NCBI GenBank assembly: GCA_022821985.1
Contig: JAJECP010000020.1
Location: 33,583-97,582, forward strand
DNA: 64,000 nucleotides
DNA from: Acidimicrobiia bacterium
GTDB lineage: Bacteria; Actinomycetota; Acidimicrobiia; Acidimicrobiales; Poriferisodalaceae
Reading direction: 5' to 3'
This document shows, piece after piece, positions 39,794 through 50,972 of the stretch. Under the pieces are notes generated by a model. That model did not search any database, was not told where the DNA came from, and saw only the letters and a list, made by a program, of their open reading frames with translations. Position 1 is the first letter of the stretch. Every line of letters starts with the position of its first letter. The translations under genes and the position numbers were made by a program.

Positions 39794-41581
39794 TTGCCTG
39801 CGACCACTCACCGTCAGCTGATCGATTGGGTCGATCATTGGGCCGGCGTGCTGCGGCCCGATGCAGTCCATTGGTGCGACGGCTCACAAGCAGAGTACGA
39901 GCAGCTCTGCAGCCAGATGGTGGAATCGGGAACCCTCATCCCGCTTGATTCCGACGCGCGCCCCAACAGCTACCTCGCCCGGTCCGATCCGGGCGATGTC
40001 GCCCGCGTCGAGGACCGCACGTTCATCTGCACCGAGCGCGAGCTGGACGCGGGTCCCAACAACAACTGGCGCGCACCTGATGACATGCGCGAGGAGCTGC
40101 TGAAGCTGTTCGGTGGCTCGATGCGCGGACGCACGATGTACGTGGTGCCGTTCTCGATGGGGCCGCTGGGCAGCCACATCGCGCACATCGGAGTCCAGCT
40201 CACCGATTCGCCCTACGTGGCAGCCTCCATGCGGATCATGACCCGTATGGGTCAAGCCGCGCTCGACGTGCTCGGCGACGGTCCCTTCGTGCCGTGCGTT
40301 CACTCGCTCGGCGCGCCGCTGGAAGCGGGTCAAGCCGACGTGCCCTGGCCGTGCGATGCCGACCGCAAGTACATCGTCCACTTCCCCGAGACACGCGAGA
40401 TCTGGTCGTACGGATCGGGCTACGGCGGCAACGCGCTGCTGGGCAAGAAGTGCTTTGCCCTGCGGATCGCATCGACGATGGCCCGCGACGAGGGTTGGCT
40501 GGCGGAGCACATGCTGATCGTGGGCGTGACACCCCCCGACGGCGAGACCGTCTACGTGGCGGCTGCGTTCCCGTCGGCCTGCGGCAAGACGAACATGGCG
40601 ATGATGATCCCGACGCTGCCCGGCTGGAAGGTGCGCACCATCGGCGACGACATCGCCTGGATGAAGTTCGGAGACGACGGCCGCCTGCATGCCATCAATC
40701 CCGAGGCCGGCATCTTCGGTGTCGCGCCGGGCACGGGCGACGACACCAATCCGAACGCGCTCGGCACGATGTGGGGCAACTGCATGTTCACCAACGTGGC
40801 GCAGACGCCCGACGGCGACGTCTGGTGGGAAGGTCTCACGCCGGAGCCGCCCGAGGGCATCATCGACTGGCGCGGCAACGAGTGGTCGGCCTCCGGCGGC
40901 ACGCCCGCTGCGCACCCCAATGCCCGCTTCACGGCGCCCGCCGGGCAGTGCCCCTCGATTGCGCCCGAGTGGGAGGATCCCGCCGGCGTGCCGATCTCGG
41001 CGATCCTCTTCGGCGGCCGGCGAGCAACCACGGTTCCCTTGGTAGCGGAGGCGTTCGACTGGGAGCACGGCGTGTTCCTGGGTTCCCAGATGTCATCGGA
41101 GAAAACCGCTGCCGCCGCGGGCGCCATCGGCGAAGTGCGGCGAGATCCGTTCGCGATGCTGCCCTTCTGCGGCTACAACTTCGGCGACTATTTCCAGCAC
41201 TGGCTCGACATCGGTCACATGCCGGGAACCCAGCTGCCAAAGCTGTTCTACGTGAACTGGTTCCGCAAGGACGCCGACGGCAACTTCATCTGGCCGGGCT
41301 TCGGCGACAATTCCCGGGTGCTGAAGTGGGTGGTGGAGCGCGTTGGGGGCCACGGAGAGGCCGTGCCGACAGCGATCGGCCTGGTGCCTCCGCCCGAGGC
41401 GCTCGACACCAGCGGCCTCGACCTGACCGATGCCGAGATCGAAACGCTGCTCGGTGTCGATGAAGACGACTGGCGAGCCGAGATCGACATGATCGAGGCG
41501 CACTACCGCAACCTGGGCGAGCGCCTGCCGCCGCCGATGCGTCACCAACTCGACCTTCTGGAAGAGCGGCTCGGGCTCTGA
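39794..41581 (+). CDS. pckG: Phosphoenolpyruvate carboxykinase (GTP)
   Basis: A 595-residue GTP-type PEPCK converting oxaloacetate and GTP to PEP, CO2 and GDP in gluconeogenesis. Diagnostic motifs: substrate-binding [12 protein letters not shown], the kinase-1 P-loop [15 protein letters not shown] with its reactive Cys, kinase-2 [12 protein letters not shown], and nucleotide-binding [12 protein letters not shown] and [10 protein letters not shown]. The start is an uncommon TTG preceded by GGAGGAC at correct spacing, which may reduce translation. Length is standard. Confidence 0.97.
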   Translation: MPATTHRQLIDWVDHWAGVLRPDAVHWCDGSQAEYEQLCSQMVESGTLIPLDSDARPNSYLARSDPGDVARVEDRTFICTERELDAGPNNNWRAPDDMREELLKLFGGSMRGRTMYVVPFSMGPLGSHIAHIGVQLTDSPYVAASMRIMTRMGQAALDVLGDGPFVPCVHSLGAPLEAGQADVPWPCDADRKYIVHFPETREIWSYGSGYGGNALLGKKCFALRIASTMARDEGWLAEHMLIVGVTPPDGETVYVAAAFPSACGKTNMAMMIPTLPGWKVRTIGDDIAWMKFGDDGRLHAINPEAGIFGVAPGTGDDTNPNALGTMWGNCMFTNVAQTPDGDVWWEGLTPEPPEGIIDWRGNEWSASGGTPAAHPNARFTAPAGQCPSIAPEWEDPAGVPISAILFGGRRATTVPLVAEAFDWEHGVFLGSQMSSEKTAAAAGAIGEVRRDPFAMLPFCGYNFGDYFQHWLDIGHMPGTQLPKLFYVNWFRKDADGNFIWPGFGDNSRVLKWVVERVGGHGEAVPTAIGLVPPPEALDTSGLDLTDAEIETLLGVDEDDWRAEIDMIEAHYRNLGERLPPPMRHQLDLLEERLGL

Positions 41582-41624
41582 CCGGCTGCGCCGCACGGCC
41601 CCAACGGCCGGCCCGCCGGGATCG

Positions 41625-41996
41625 TCAGCTGCCCAGGAACATGGCTCGGATGGCGAGCCCCATGATGAACAACGCGCCGAGGCCGAACAGCTCGTAACGA
41701 CGGTGTTCCAGCTGCTGGCGGTAGGCGTAGACGAAGAGGACCGCGACTGCGCAGCAGACCCCGTAGAAGACGTGGAAAGCCGGGGCATCGACCGCGGCAG
41801 CTCGCATCAGGATGACTCCCGAGGTGAGCTGCACGAACACCAACACCCATGCGCCGCCCAAGAGCCACCACAGGCTGCGGTGGCGCAGCGTTTCCCAGCG
41901 CCTCGCCCCGAGCGCCCACAGCCCGGCCGCTCCGTTCGACAGCACCATCGCCCAGCCCAGCGCCGTATGGACCGCCGCCCAGACGTCAGCGCTCAC
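41625..41996 (-). CDS. Small integral membrane protein with four helices
   Basis: 123 residues with about four hydrophobic segments: AAVHTALGWAMVLSNGAAGLW, LWWLLGGAWVLVFVQLTSG, FHVFYGVCCAVAVLFVYAY and LFGLGALFIMGLAIRAMF. A His lies near the start of helices 1 and 3 and could bind a cofactor, but no known family is recognised. Its start overlaps the stop of the DUF4145-like gene by 4 nt, so the two are probably co-translated. It converges with pckG. Confidence 0.72.
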   Translation of the reverse strand: MSADVWAAVHTALGWAMVLSNGAAGLWALGARRWETLRHRSLWWLLGGAWVLVFVQLTSGVILMRAAAVDAPAFHVFYGVCCAVAVLFVYAYRQQLEHRRYELFGLGALFIMGLAIRAMFLGS

Positions 41997-42469
41997 TGAG
42001 GCGGCGACTGTGCCTGATGGTCTCGCCGCTGAGGCGGCGAGACGTGCTGCGTGAACAGGTGAATGAACATCAGCAGGTTCCGGGCGTCACCGTGGCCATT
42101 GGCGAGGTTCAGTTCGCCGGGACGGCGGGCCTCGGTGTCGCTGAGCTTCATGACGTCGAGCGCCCGCAGGAGCCCGACCGGTGCGCCGGCGGAAACCAAC
42201 TCGCCGATGTCGCGCACGATGTGACGGCCCCGAAGTCCCTGAGATTGGATGAGGCTGCGCAGCAACAGGCGGGCCAGCGCGCAGGCACTCGCCGGAGACA
42301 CGTCGGCGACGGCGACAGCTTCGGCATACAGCGGCACGAGCTTGCGATCGAGCCCTGGAGGTGCGTCGCTCGGCTCCCGGCCTTCCTGCTCGCCGGCGCT
42401 GGCCGGTCCCGCAGCGTCGGCTCCAGTGTCAGAGAATGCGCTCAAAGCACGACCTTCTCGTTGCGTCAC
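41993..42469 (-). CDS. DUF4145-like protein
   Basis: 158 residues; the first about 45 are low-complexity. The remainder resembles DUF4145 proteins: ASACALARLLLRSLIQSQG, HIVRDIGELVSAGAPVGLLRALDVMKLSDTEARRPGELNL and NLLMFIHLF. In that family the domain is often linked to restriction or nucleic-acid-binding proteins, though function is unknown. The GTG start shown is the longest; a TTG twelve codons in is also possible. Confidence 0.62.
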   Translation of the reverse strand: MTQREGRALSAFSDTGADAAGPASAGEQEGREPSDAPPGLDRKLVPLYAEAVAVADVSPASACALARLLLRSLIQSQGLRGRHIVRDIGELVSAGAPVGLLRALDVMKLSDTEARRPGELNLANGHGDARNLLMFIHLFTQHVSPPQRRDHQAQSPPQ

Positions 42470-42477
42470 CTATTGTT

Positions 42478-42542
42478 TCCCGCTCTTGTTCGCTCCGCTC
42501 ACGGGCCGCTCGGGCCACGGCTTCGCCATTCGGCTCAGCCTC
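42478..42542 (-). repeat. Copy 2 of the 65-bp dispersed intergenic repeat
   Basis: The reverse complement of this block matches 8175-8239 at all but two positions. It exactly fills the space between the racemase stop (42543) and the start region of the DUF4145-like gene. As in copy 1 it is intergenic and no gene is seen inside it. Confidence 0.8.
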
Positions 42543-43700
42543 TCAGGCGACGGCACCGGTGTCGCGCAGCTTTGCGATGTCGTCGGGGTCGTAACCGGCG
42601 ATGGCCAGTACCTCATCGGTGTGCTGGCCCGGATGCGCCGGCGGCCCCTGCACGGCCTGGACTGTGCGGCTGAAGCGAGGCGACGGGCTCGGCTGGATCA
42701 CACCGGCCACCTCGCAGAACACGTCGCGATGGACGTTGTGCGCGTGCTGCGGGGCCTCCTCCAACGTCAGCACCGGTGCGAAGCACACGTCGGTGGCATC
42801 CATGATCTCGCACCACTCGTCGCGGGTCTTCGACCTGAAAACCTCCGCAATGCGGTCCTTCTGGTGCGGCCAGCGGCTGCGCGAGTGCTGCTTGGCGAAC
42901 TCAGGATCCTCGTCGAGGCCGGTCAGGCGCAGCAGCTCGGCGTAGAACTGCGGCTCGATCGATCCGACCGAGATGTAGTTGCCGTCGGCGCACTCGTACA
43001 CGTCGTAGAAGTGGCTGCCGGTGTCGAGCAGGTTGGTGCCGCGCTCGTCGTTCCAGACCCCGAGCGCCCGCATGGAATGGAACATCGCCATGAGCGTTGC
43101 GGCACCGTCGACCATGGCTGCGTCGATCACCTGGCCTTGGCCGGAGCGCTGCGACTCGAACAGGGCGCAGGCCACGCCAAACGCAAGCAGCATGCCGCCG
43201 CCACCGAAGTCGCCCACGAGGTTCAGCGGCGCGATCGGCGGCTCTCCCTTGCGGCCAATGGGATCGAGTGCGCCGGCCAGCGCGATGTAGTTGATGTCGT
43301 GCCCGGCACCCATGTGATAAGGGCCTTCCTGACCCCAGCCAGTCATGCGGCCGTAGACGAGTTGCGGGTTGCGTGCGAGACACTCGTCGGGTCCGATGCC
43401 GAGCCGCTCCGTCACGCCGGGCCGGAATCCCTCGATGAGCGCGTCGGAGTGCTCTACCAACCGCAACAGTGCCTCGATCCCGTCGGAGTTCTTGAGGTCG
43501 AGGCCGATCGACGAACGGCCACGGGCGAGCACGTCGATCGGCGGGGTGTCGGGGTCGCGGTCGCGCACTCTGGCGGCGCGGTCGATGCGGATGACCTCCG
43601 CCCCCATGTCCGAGAGCATCATCCCGCAGAACGGCCCGGGGCCGATGCCCTGCAACTCGATGACGCGAACGCCTGTCAGCGGTCCAGTGCCCATCGTCAC
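42543..43700 (-). CDS. mcr: Alpha-methylacyl-CoA racemase (CaiB/BaiF family)
   Basis: A 385-residue class III CoA-transferase-fold enzyme. The racemase-specific residues are in place: [13 protein letters not shown] (active His), [14 protein letters not shown] (active Asp) and [13 protein letters not shown] (Glu), as in mycobacterial MCR. It interconverts (R)- and (S)-2-methylacyl-CoA during breakdown of branched-chain or sterol side-chain acids. The N-terminus ([31 protein letters not shown]) is typical. It stands with the downstream DUF4145-like gene but no other degradation genes. Confidence 0.92.
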   Translation of the reverse strand: MTMGTGPLTGVRVIELQGIGPGPFCGMMLSDMGAEVIRIDRAARVRDRDPDTPPIDVLARGRSSIGLDLKNSDGIEALLRLVEHSDALIEGFRPGVTERLGIGPDECLARNPQLVYGRMTGWGQEGPYHMGAGHDINYIALAGALDPIGRKGEPPIAPLNLVGDFGGGGMLLAFGVACALFESQRSGQGQVIDAAMVDGAATLMAMFHSMRALGVWNDERGTNLLDTGSHFYDVYECADGNYISVGSIEPQFYAELLRLTGLDEDPEFAKQHSRSRWPHQKDRIAEVFRSKTRDEWCEIMDATDVCFAPVLTLEEAPQHAHNVHRDVFCEVAGVIQPSPSPRFSRTVQAVQGPPAHPGQHTDEVLAIAGYDPDDIAKLRDTGAVA

Positions 43701-43742
43701 TCCCGATCTCGTGGTTTCCCAGCGGTTGATCCGCGGGCAACG

Positions 43743-44516
43743 CTACTGCGCGCTGGCACGAGCCTCCCCGGCCGGGTTTGCTGACGGTGCCGGTACCCCC
43801 AGCGCTCGCGCAATGCCGTTCGCAACGCGCCGGACGGCGGCGGGCGTGCGTGTCCCCCACCAGAACAGGTCCTGGCCGTCCATGAGATGGACCGGGCCAT
43901 ACGCGTCGAGCTCGTCGAGATTGCGGCGGTGCCACTCGTACGGTTCGGTGGGAGCGAGGACCAGATCGATTGGCTCGCTGCGCAGATCCTCCTCACTCAG
44001 GGTGGGGTATGGCTCAGCCCGGTCGGCGAACGCCACCTGCACGCCGCAGTACTCCAGCAGGGAAACACCGTATGTGGCGGCGCCGACGGTCATGTACGGC
44101 CGTCGCCAGATCGGCACGAACACGCGCACGGGCTGCTCTCCCCCGCCTCCGCCGCCGGGCCGACGCAGTGGCGGCAGCTCCGAGCGCTCCGGCAGCGGTT
44201 CTGGCAGCCAGTCGACGCCGACTCGGCTGGCCAGCCGAGCCAGTTCCGGCACCACATGGTCTAGCGACGCGATGTGCAGCGCCTCGACCTCGATGCCGCG
44301 GGCGATCAGCGCGTCATGGTCCTCTTTGCGGTTCTCTTCTCGATCTGCGACCACGAGGTCGGGTCGCAGCTCGGCGATGGCCTCGATGTCGGGGTTCTTA
44401 GTGCCGCCGACATGTTCGAGATCGGGTCGCTCGCAGAAGCGAGTGCACGCGATCGGGTCTGCGCCCCATGCAGCCAGCGTCTCCGTGACGCTCGGAACGA
44501 GGCTGATGACTCGCAC
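43743..44516 (-). CDS. Cytoplasmic helical-backbone metal receptor (BtuF-like)
   Basis: A 257-residue BtuF/TroA-like binding fold: RVISLVPSVTETLAAWG at the start, HVGGTKNPDIEAIAELRPDLVVAD, and GVSLLEYCGVQVAFADR. There is no signal peptide or lipobox, so it is not a standard periplasmic cobalamin receptor; several bacterial lineages have such cytoplasmic versions of unknown role. A glycine-rich loop (about residue 125) separates the lobes. It diverges from the uvrD-like gene, with 45 nt between starts. Confidence 0.82.
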   Translation of the reverse strand: MRVISLVPSVTETLAAWGADPIACTRFCERPDLEHVGGTKNPDIEAIAELRPDLVVADREENRKEDHDALIARGIEVEALHIASLDHVVPELARLASRVGVDWLPEPLPERSELPPLRRPGGGGGGEQPVRVFVPIWRRPYMTVGAATYGVSLLEYCGVQVAFADRAEPYPTLSEEDLRSEPIDLVLAPTEPYEWHRRNLDELDAYGPVHLMDGQDLFWWGTRTPAAVRRVANGIARALGVPAPSANPAGEARASAQ

Positions 44517-44561
44517 CGACAGCAGGCTAACGAAGGTCCAGGTTCGGTCTAGGTTCGCCCC

Positions 44562-46457
44562 GTGAGCGATGCGGCGCCCGCAACCGATCCGGGTGAGGCT
44601 CTCCCGCCCGACGACGGACTCGATTCCGCCCAGCGTGCCGCGGTCCGCTCCCCAGCTGCGGCGCTGTTAGTGGTGGCCGGCCCGGGAAGCGGCAAGACCC
44701 GTGTGCTCACGCAACGAATCGCGTGGCGAGCCGCCACCGAGTCGATGCAGGCACAGCACGCCGTGGCAGTGACATTCACTCGCCGCGCGGCACGGCAACT
44801 CTGGTCGAGGCTCCGGGAACTGGACATCCACGACATGGGTCCGATCGGCACGTTTCACTCGATCGCCCTTGCCCACGTGCGGCAGCACGACGCAGACCGC
44901 GGCCGGGCAGTGCGCAAGATCCTGCCGAACCGAGCGACGCTCAGCGGCGAGCTCTCGGAGCACCTCCAGCATGCCTACGGTGCGAGGCCGCCGATCACCG
45001 TCGCCAGGGCGCTGCGCGAGATCGACTGGGCGAAGGCGAACGATCTGTCGGTTGCCGACTACCGCGACGGACCGGCGCTGCGGCGGCTCGGGCCCGCCGC
45101 CGCGGAGGCGGCAGCTGAGCTCTACGACCGCTTCGAACGCCTCAAGTCGCGCCGCCGGCTGCTCGATTTCGACGATCTGCTCGCCGAATGCACGCGCCTG
45201 ATGCGTGCCGACGAGCACTTCGCTGCCGCGCGGCGCTGGCTGCACCGGCACTTCTTCGTCGACGAGTTCCAGGATCTCAACCGGCTGCAGTGGAACTTGC
45301 TGCAGGAGTGGATCGGAGGTGCCGAAGCGGTGCACAGCGGCGGCGCCGACATCTGCGCCGTCGGCGATGCCGACCAGGCGATCTACGGATGGAACGGTGC
45401 CGACAGCCGGTATATCGCCGAGTTCGAGCGCCGTTTCGCAGGGGCGCAGGTCGTCCGGCTCGAGCTCAATTACCGCAGCCACCCCTCGCTGGTCACCGCC
45501 GCGCAGGCCGTCATGAACGCCGACTCCGAGCCGGTCGCTACAAACATCGGCAGAACGGCACAGTCGCCGGCACGACCTCACGAGACCGGTCCCTCGCCAA
45601 CCGTGACGGCGTTCGACGATGCTGTGGCAGAAGCCGCCGGCATCGCCAGATGGATCGCCGATCGTCATGTCGGCGGCGTGCGCTGGGATTCGTTCGGAGT
45701 CCTCGCCCGCACGAATGCCCAACTCTCTGACATCGCCGCCGTGCTCGACGCTCGCGGCATCCCCTGTCGCCTCAGCGGGCAGCGAAGCCCGTTCCTGCAA
45801 CTGCCCGCCACCCGGCAGGTGCTGGAGCGCCTCCGCACGACCGGTGATCGGTTCTCGACAGCAGTCTCCGACATGCGAGCTGACGTGCAGGATGCCGGGC
45901 CAGGCGATGCATCCGAGCCAGCGCTGGCGCGAGTGCTCGACCTCGCCGACGCCTATCTCACCGAGATGTCCCGTACATCGGGCCGCACGTTCAGTCGCAG
46001 CGGCCCTACCGGAGAGGGCTTCGCCACGTGGGTCGGCTTGCTGTCGGCCAGCGACCGCGAACTCACCGCAGACCTGTTCGACAGCGACCGCTCGGGCGTC
46101 CGTTTCGATATGCGAGACGGAGCAGTGACACTGGCGACGTTTCATGCGGCGAAGGGCCTGCAGTGGCATCACGTCGTGATCGCCGGTGTGGAGGAGGGCC
46201 TGGTGCCACTGCGCCGCGATGATCCCGAGGAACGGCGGCTGTTCTACGTCGCAGTCTCGCGGGCCGCCCGCACGCTGCATCTCACCTGGGCACGGCACCG
46301 ATCTGGGTCTGGCGCGGCAGACGGACCTCGCAGCCCCTCACCTTGGTTGGCACAGATCGCGGCCGCCACCGCCGAGCCCCCACCGCTGTCACCAGACGAC
46401 GCTGCCTCCCGGCTCGCCGCCGCCCGAGCCGTTCTCGACAACTCAAGCGAGCGCTGA
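44562..46457 (+). CDS. UvrD/PcrA-type superfamily I DNA helicase
   Basis: A 631-residue 3'-5' helicase. Motifs: Q-like LDSAQRAAVRS, I VVAGPGSGKTRVLTQR, Ia AVTFTRRAARQL, II FFVDEFQDLNRLQW, III GDADQAIYGWNGAD, IV LELNYRSHPSLV, V TFHAAKGLQWHHV and VI YVAVSRAARTLHLTW. It is slightly shorter than UvrD1 or PcrA and lacks a C-terminal extension, resembling actinobacterial UvrD2-like proteins. A GTG start is used. It converges on xth with 5 nt between. Confidence 0.93.
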   Translation: MSDAAPATDPGEALPPDDGLDSAQRAAVRSPAAALLVVAGPGSGKTRVLTQRIAWRAATESMQAQHAVAVTFTRRAARQLWSRLRELDIHDMGPIGTFHSIALAHVRQHDADRGRAVRKILPNRATLSGELSEHLQHAYGARPPITVARALREIDWAKANDLSVADYRDGPALRRLGPAAAEAAAELYDRFERLKSRRRLLDFDDLLAECTRLMRADEHFAAARRWLHRHFFVDEFQDLNRLQWNLLQEWIGGAEAVHSGGADICAVGDADQAIYGWNGADSRYIAEFERRFAGAQVVRLELNYRSHPSLVTAAQAVMNADSEPVATNIGRTAQSPARPHETGPSPTVTAFDDAVAEAAGIARWIADRHVGGVRWDSFGVLARTNAQLSDIAAVLDARGIPCRLSGQRSPFLQLPATRQVLERLRTTGDRFSTAVSDMRADVQDAGPGDASEPALARVLDLADAYLTEMSRTSGRTFSRSGPTGEGFATWVGLLSASDRELTADLFDSDRSGVRFDMRDGAVTLATFHAAKGLQWHHVVIAGVEEGLVPLRRDDPEERRLFYVAVSRAARTLHLTWARHRSGSGAADGPRSPSPWLAQIAAATAEPPPLSPDDAASRLAAARAVLDNSSER

Positions 46458-46462
46458 GCGGA

Positions 46463-47236
46463 TCAGATCGCGAGATCAGCGAATACCGGCGTGTGGTCCG
46501 AGGGCTTGGTGCCCTTGCGAGCGTTGCGGTCGATGAGGCAGAACTGCGTGGCCGCGACCACCGGCCCGGTGCCCAGCAGCAGGTCGATGCGCAGGCCGTG
46601 GCGCTTGTAGAACGCGCCGTCCCGATAGTCCCACCAGCTGAACAGGCCGTCGGCGTCGTAGTGCTCGCGGAAGATGTCGGTGAGCCCCCAATCGCACACC
46701 TCCGCGATGGCATCTCGCTCGGGATCGGTGACGTGGGTGCGCGGCTCGGGGTTGTCGGGATCCCACACGTCCCGGTCGTCGGGGCACACGTTGAAGTCGC
46801 CGCCGACCAGCACCGGCTCGGCGGGATCGCACGTGGCCTCGAGGTGAGCACGCAGGCGTCCCAGCCAGTCCAGCTTGTAGTGGTAGTGCTCGTGGTCGAC
46901 GGCGCGGCCGTTGGGCACATAGACCGAGCTCACCGTGACGCCGCCGCAGCGGGCCGAGATGATCCGTGCATCGGGGTCGGGCTCACGACCGTCGGCGAAG
47001 CCAGCGACGGGATCGTCGATGCCAACGCTCGACAGAATGGCCACGCCGTTCCAGCGGCCTTCGCCGTGATGCACCGAGGCATAGCCCTGCGCCTCGAAGT
47101 GCAGGTACGGGAACTGCTCGTCGGACATCTTCGTTTCTTGCAGCAGCAGCACGTCCGGCTCGGCATAGTCGAGCCACTCGTCGACCCGTTCCAGCCTGGC
47201 GTTCAGACTGTTGACATTCCACGTGGCAATCCGCAC
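46463..47236 (-). CDS. xth: Exodeoxyribonuclease III
   Basis: A 257-residue AP endonuclease/3'-exonuclease of the EEP fold: MRIATWNVNSLNAR (Asn metal ligand), LLLQETKM (catalytic Glu), VYVPNGR, GGDFNVCPDDRDVW (Asp/Asn pair) and PSDHTPVFADL (catalytic Asp-His). It repairs abasic sites in base-excision repair. It follows ettA on the same strand with a 23-nt spacer. Confidence 0.95.
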   Translation of the reverse strand: MRIATWNVNSLNARLERVDEWLDYAEPDVLLLQETKMSDEQFPYLHFEAQGYASVHHGEGRWNGVAILSSVGIDDPVAGFADGREPDPDARIISARCGGVTVSSVYVPNGRAVDHEHYHYKLDWLGRLRAHLEATCDPAEPVLVGGDFNVCPDDRDVWDPDNPEPRTHVTDPERDAIAEVCDWGLTDIFREHYDADGLFSWWDYRDGAFYKRHGLRIDLLLGTGPVVAATQFCLIDRNARKGTKPSDHTPVFADLAI

Positions 47237-47259
47237 GCCACGGACGCTAACTGCCGAAA

Positions 47260-48954
<1,695 letters not shown>

Positions 48955-48989
48955 CAGTGCATCGCCATCAGCACGTCACGGGCAGACGG

Positions 48990-49628
48990 TCATCGCAGCT
49001 CGAAGCCGACGAGTGCTTCCAGCTCGCGCAGGGCCTCGTCGGGATCGGTCACCTTGATGGCCGCCATGCCCATTGCTGCAGCCGGCTTGCAGTTGATGCC
49101 GAGGTCATCGAGGTATGCCGTGCGGGCCGCGTCGATACCGAGCCGGTCACAGGCCAGCTCGTAGATCCGCGGATCGGGCTTGCGCAGGCCCACTACCGAC
49201 GACTCGATCACCACTCCGAACAGCTTCATCACCTCGGCGATCGCCGCGGCCGTGGTGGCATCCCGGGACATGCCGGCGCCGTGGCCCGTTCTCACGTTGT
49301 TGGTGATGCAGCCCACCGGCAGGCGCGCGGCAAGGATCTCCAGCGCACGCACCATCCGCGGGCGCAGCCCGCCGCTGAGGCACGCCAGTACCTGCGCGCC
49401 CGATATCTCGTGTCCCCGGTCGGCAGCCTCTGCCTCGAACAGCTCAGCGAACTCGTCGACGCTGACCTCGCTGCGCTCCAGTCGCGCCCACGCATTGGTG
49501 TCGGGATTGGTGGCATTGATCTGCCGGATCGTGTCGCGCGGCACGCCGATGCGATCCTCGTAGCGGTTGAACGCTTCGAATGGGCTCTCGGTGATGACAC
49601 CGCCGAAGTCGAACAGCACGGCATTCAC
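48990..49628 (-). CDS. HAD-family hydrolase (subfamily IA)
   Basis: A HAD phosphatase-like protein: motif I VLFDFGGVITESP, motif II VGCITNNV, motif III Lys in GLRKPDPRIYELA and motif IV YLDDLGINCKPA. The cap domain resembles those of the ACAD10/epoxide-hydrolase N-terminal type. Motif I has DFGG, with the first Asp present and the second replaced by Gly, which is common in non-phosphatase members. The GTG at 49628 places motif I directly at the N-terminus; a longer frame from 49703 adds a low-complexity leader. Confidence 0.85.
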   Translation of the reverse strand: MNAVLFDFGGVITESPFEAFNRYEDRIGVPRDTIRQINATNPDTNAWARLERSEVSVDEFAELFEAEAADRGHEISGAQVLACLSGGLRPRMVRALEILAARLPVGCITNNVRTGHGAGMSRDATTAAAIAEVMKLFGVVIESSVVGLRKPDPRIYELACDRLGIDAARTAYLDDLGINCKPAAAMGMAAIKVTDPDEALRELEALVGFELR

Positions 49629-49753
49629 GGTCGCCGAAGCAGATGGGCTGTTGCCTCCGGTGCGAGGCGATGGACCGGCTGTGCTGGCGGGGCCGCTGGA
49701 CACGGACCGGCACGCTATCCACGACGCGGCCGGTCGTCACGATAACGCGCACA

Positions 49754-49816
49754 TCGCGCGATTATCGGGCGACGATTCGCGCGTGACGCGCATGAATTCG
49801 CGCTCATCGCGCGAAT
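49754..49816. promoter_or_regulatory. Cluster of four ATTCGCGCG-type boxes
   Basis: Four near-identical boxes lie between the HAD gene and the small zinc-protein gene: CGCGCGATT at 49755, ATTCGCGCG at 49775, ATTCGCGCT at 49796 and CGCGCGAAT at 49808. The two forward copies are exactly 21 bp apart, about two helical turns, and the outer copies are inverted. The spacing suggests an operator array for a dimeric regulator acting on the gene starting at 49856. Confidence 0.5.
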
Positions 49817-49855
49817 ATCCACCTAGAGCGCGCGAGCGTTCGCTAGGGTCCCGCC

Positions 49856-50134
49856 ATGGCTACGGACACTTCGGCGTCGTCATCGGAGACCGCAACGCAG
49901 ACCACCGCACCCAAACGCAAGCGGTGGAAGAGCAGGGCAGTGTCGCGCACCGTGGACGCTGGCAATTCGGCCTACTGCGCCGTCTGCGATGAGCTCATCA
50001 AGTTCCGGGCGCGCATCCGTGCAGAGCAGATCATCTGCAACGTGTACGTGAAGAACCGTTGGGATCGCGTCGAGCACTACCACCCGGAGTGCTACGAGGA
50101 AGCCGGCGCCCCCTACGGCGAACCCAAGGGCTAG
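49856..50134 (+). CDS. Small zinc-binding protein, 92 aa
   Basis: After a Ser/Thr/Lys-rich leader of about 30 residues, a compact domain holds YCAVCDELIKF and, further on, RVEHYHPECYEEAG, giving a Cys-x2-Cys and His-x3-Cys site that probably binds one zinc. A basic stretch (KRKRWKSRAVSR) precedes it, compatible with nucleic-acid binding. Not recognised as a named family, although the layout is seen in actinobacterial hypothetical proteins. The box array immediately upstream implies specific control. Confidence 0.75.
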   Translation: MATDTSASSSETATQTTAPKRKRWKSRAVSRTVDAGNSAYCAVCDELIKFRARIRAEQIICNVYVKNRWDRVEHYHPECYEEAGAPYGEPKG

Positions 50135-50171
50135 GTCGGGCGCCCGGCCGCTTGCGCAGCGGGCGCAATAG

Positions 50172-50951
50172 CTAGAGCACTTGGCTCAGGAACAGCTTGG
50201 TGCGCTCTTCTGCTGGCTCCGTGAAGAAGTGGTGAGGCGTGCCGACCTCCACGATCTCGCCCTCCTCCATGAAGATGATCCGATCGGCCACCTCACGTGC
50301 GAAGCCCATCTCGTGCGTCACGACCATCATGGTCATGCCCGAGCGCGCCAACTCCTCCATCACGTCGAGCACTTCCTTGATCATCTCAGGATCGAGTGCC
50401 GAGGTGGGCTCGTCGAACAGCATGACGCGCGGTTCCATCGCCAGCGCCCGCGCGATCGCCACACGCTGTTGCTGACCGCCCGAGAGCTGGCCGGGGAACT
50501 TCTGCGCCTGTTCGGGAATGCCGACGCGCTCCAGCAGCGATAGCGCCTGTTCTTCGGCTTCAGGCCGCGATTTGCGGCGCACCCAGATGGGTGCCAGCGT
50601 GATGTTGTCGATGACCGTCAGATGCGGGAAGAGGTTGAACTGCTGGAAGACCATGCCCACCTCGGAACGGATCTTCTCGATGTTGCGCAGGTCGTTGGTC
50701 AGCTCGATGCCGTCGACGATGATCTGACCGCTCTGGTGAGCTTCGAGCCGATTGATGCAGCGGATCCAGGTGCTCTTGCCCGAGCCTGACGGCCCCAGCA
50801 CAACAACGATCTCCTGCTCCTTGATTGTCGCGGTGATGCCGCTGAGCGCCTGAAAGTCGCCGAACCACTTGTCCACACCGCGGCACACGATCATGTCGTC
50901 GCGTGCCGCCAACTCCTCTGAAACTGCGACGGTCGCGTCACTGATGCTCAC
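50172..50951 (-). CDS. aapP: Amino-acid ABC transporter, ATP-binding protein
   Basis: A 259-residue ATPase of the polar amino-acid uptake family: Walker [17 protein letters not shown]-loop [11 protein letters not shown], signature [15 protein letters not shown], Walker [15 protein letters not shown] and H-loop [15 protein letters not shown]. It energises import through the two permeases encoded just upstream (21 nt gap). It is the last gene of the four-gene operon read aapJ, aapQ, aapM, aapP. Confidence 0.94.
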   Translation of the reverse strand: MSISDATVAVSEELAARDDMIVCRGVDKWFGDFQALSGITATIKEQEIVVVLGPSGSGKSTWIRCINRLEAHQSGQIIVDGIELTNDLRNIEKIRSEVGMVFQQFNLFPHLTVIDNITLAPIWVRRKSRPEAEEQALSLLERVGIPEQAQKFPGQLSGGQQQRVAIARALAMEPRVMLFDEPTSALDPEMIKEVLDVMEELARSGMTMMVVTHEMGFAREVADRIIFMEEGEIVEVGTPHHFFTEPAEERTKLFLSQVL

Positions 50952-50972
50952 GTTGGGCCTCCTTGGCCGTGG

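Noticed and set aside
37516..39807. Longer start for the DAK-family protein
   Set aside because: It would overlap the divergent OB-fold gene and adds no conserved sequence.
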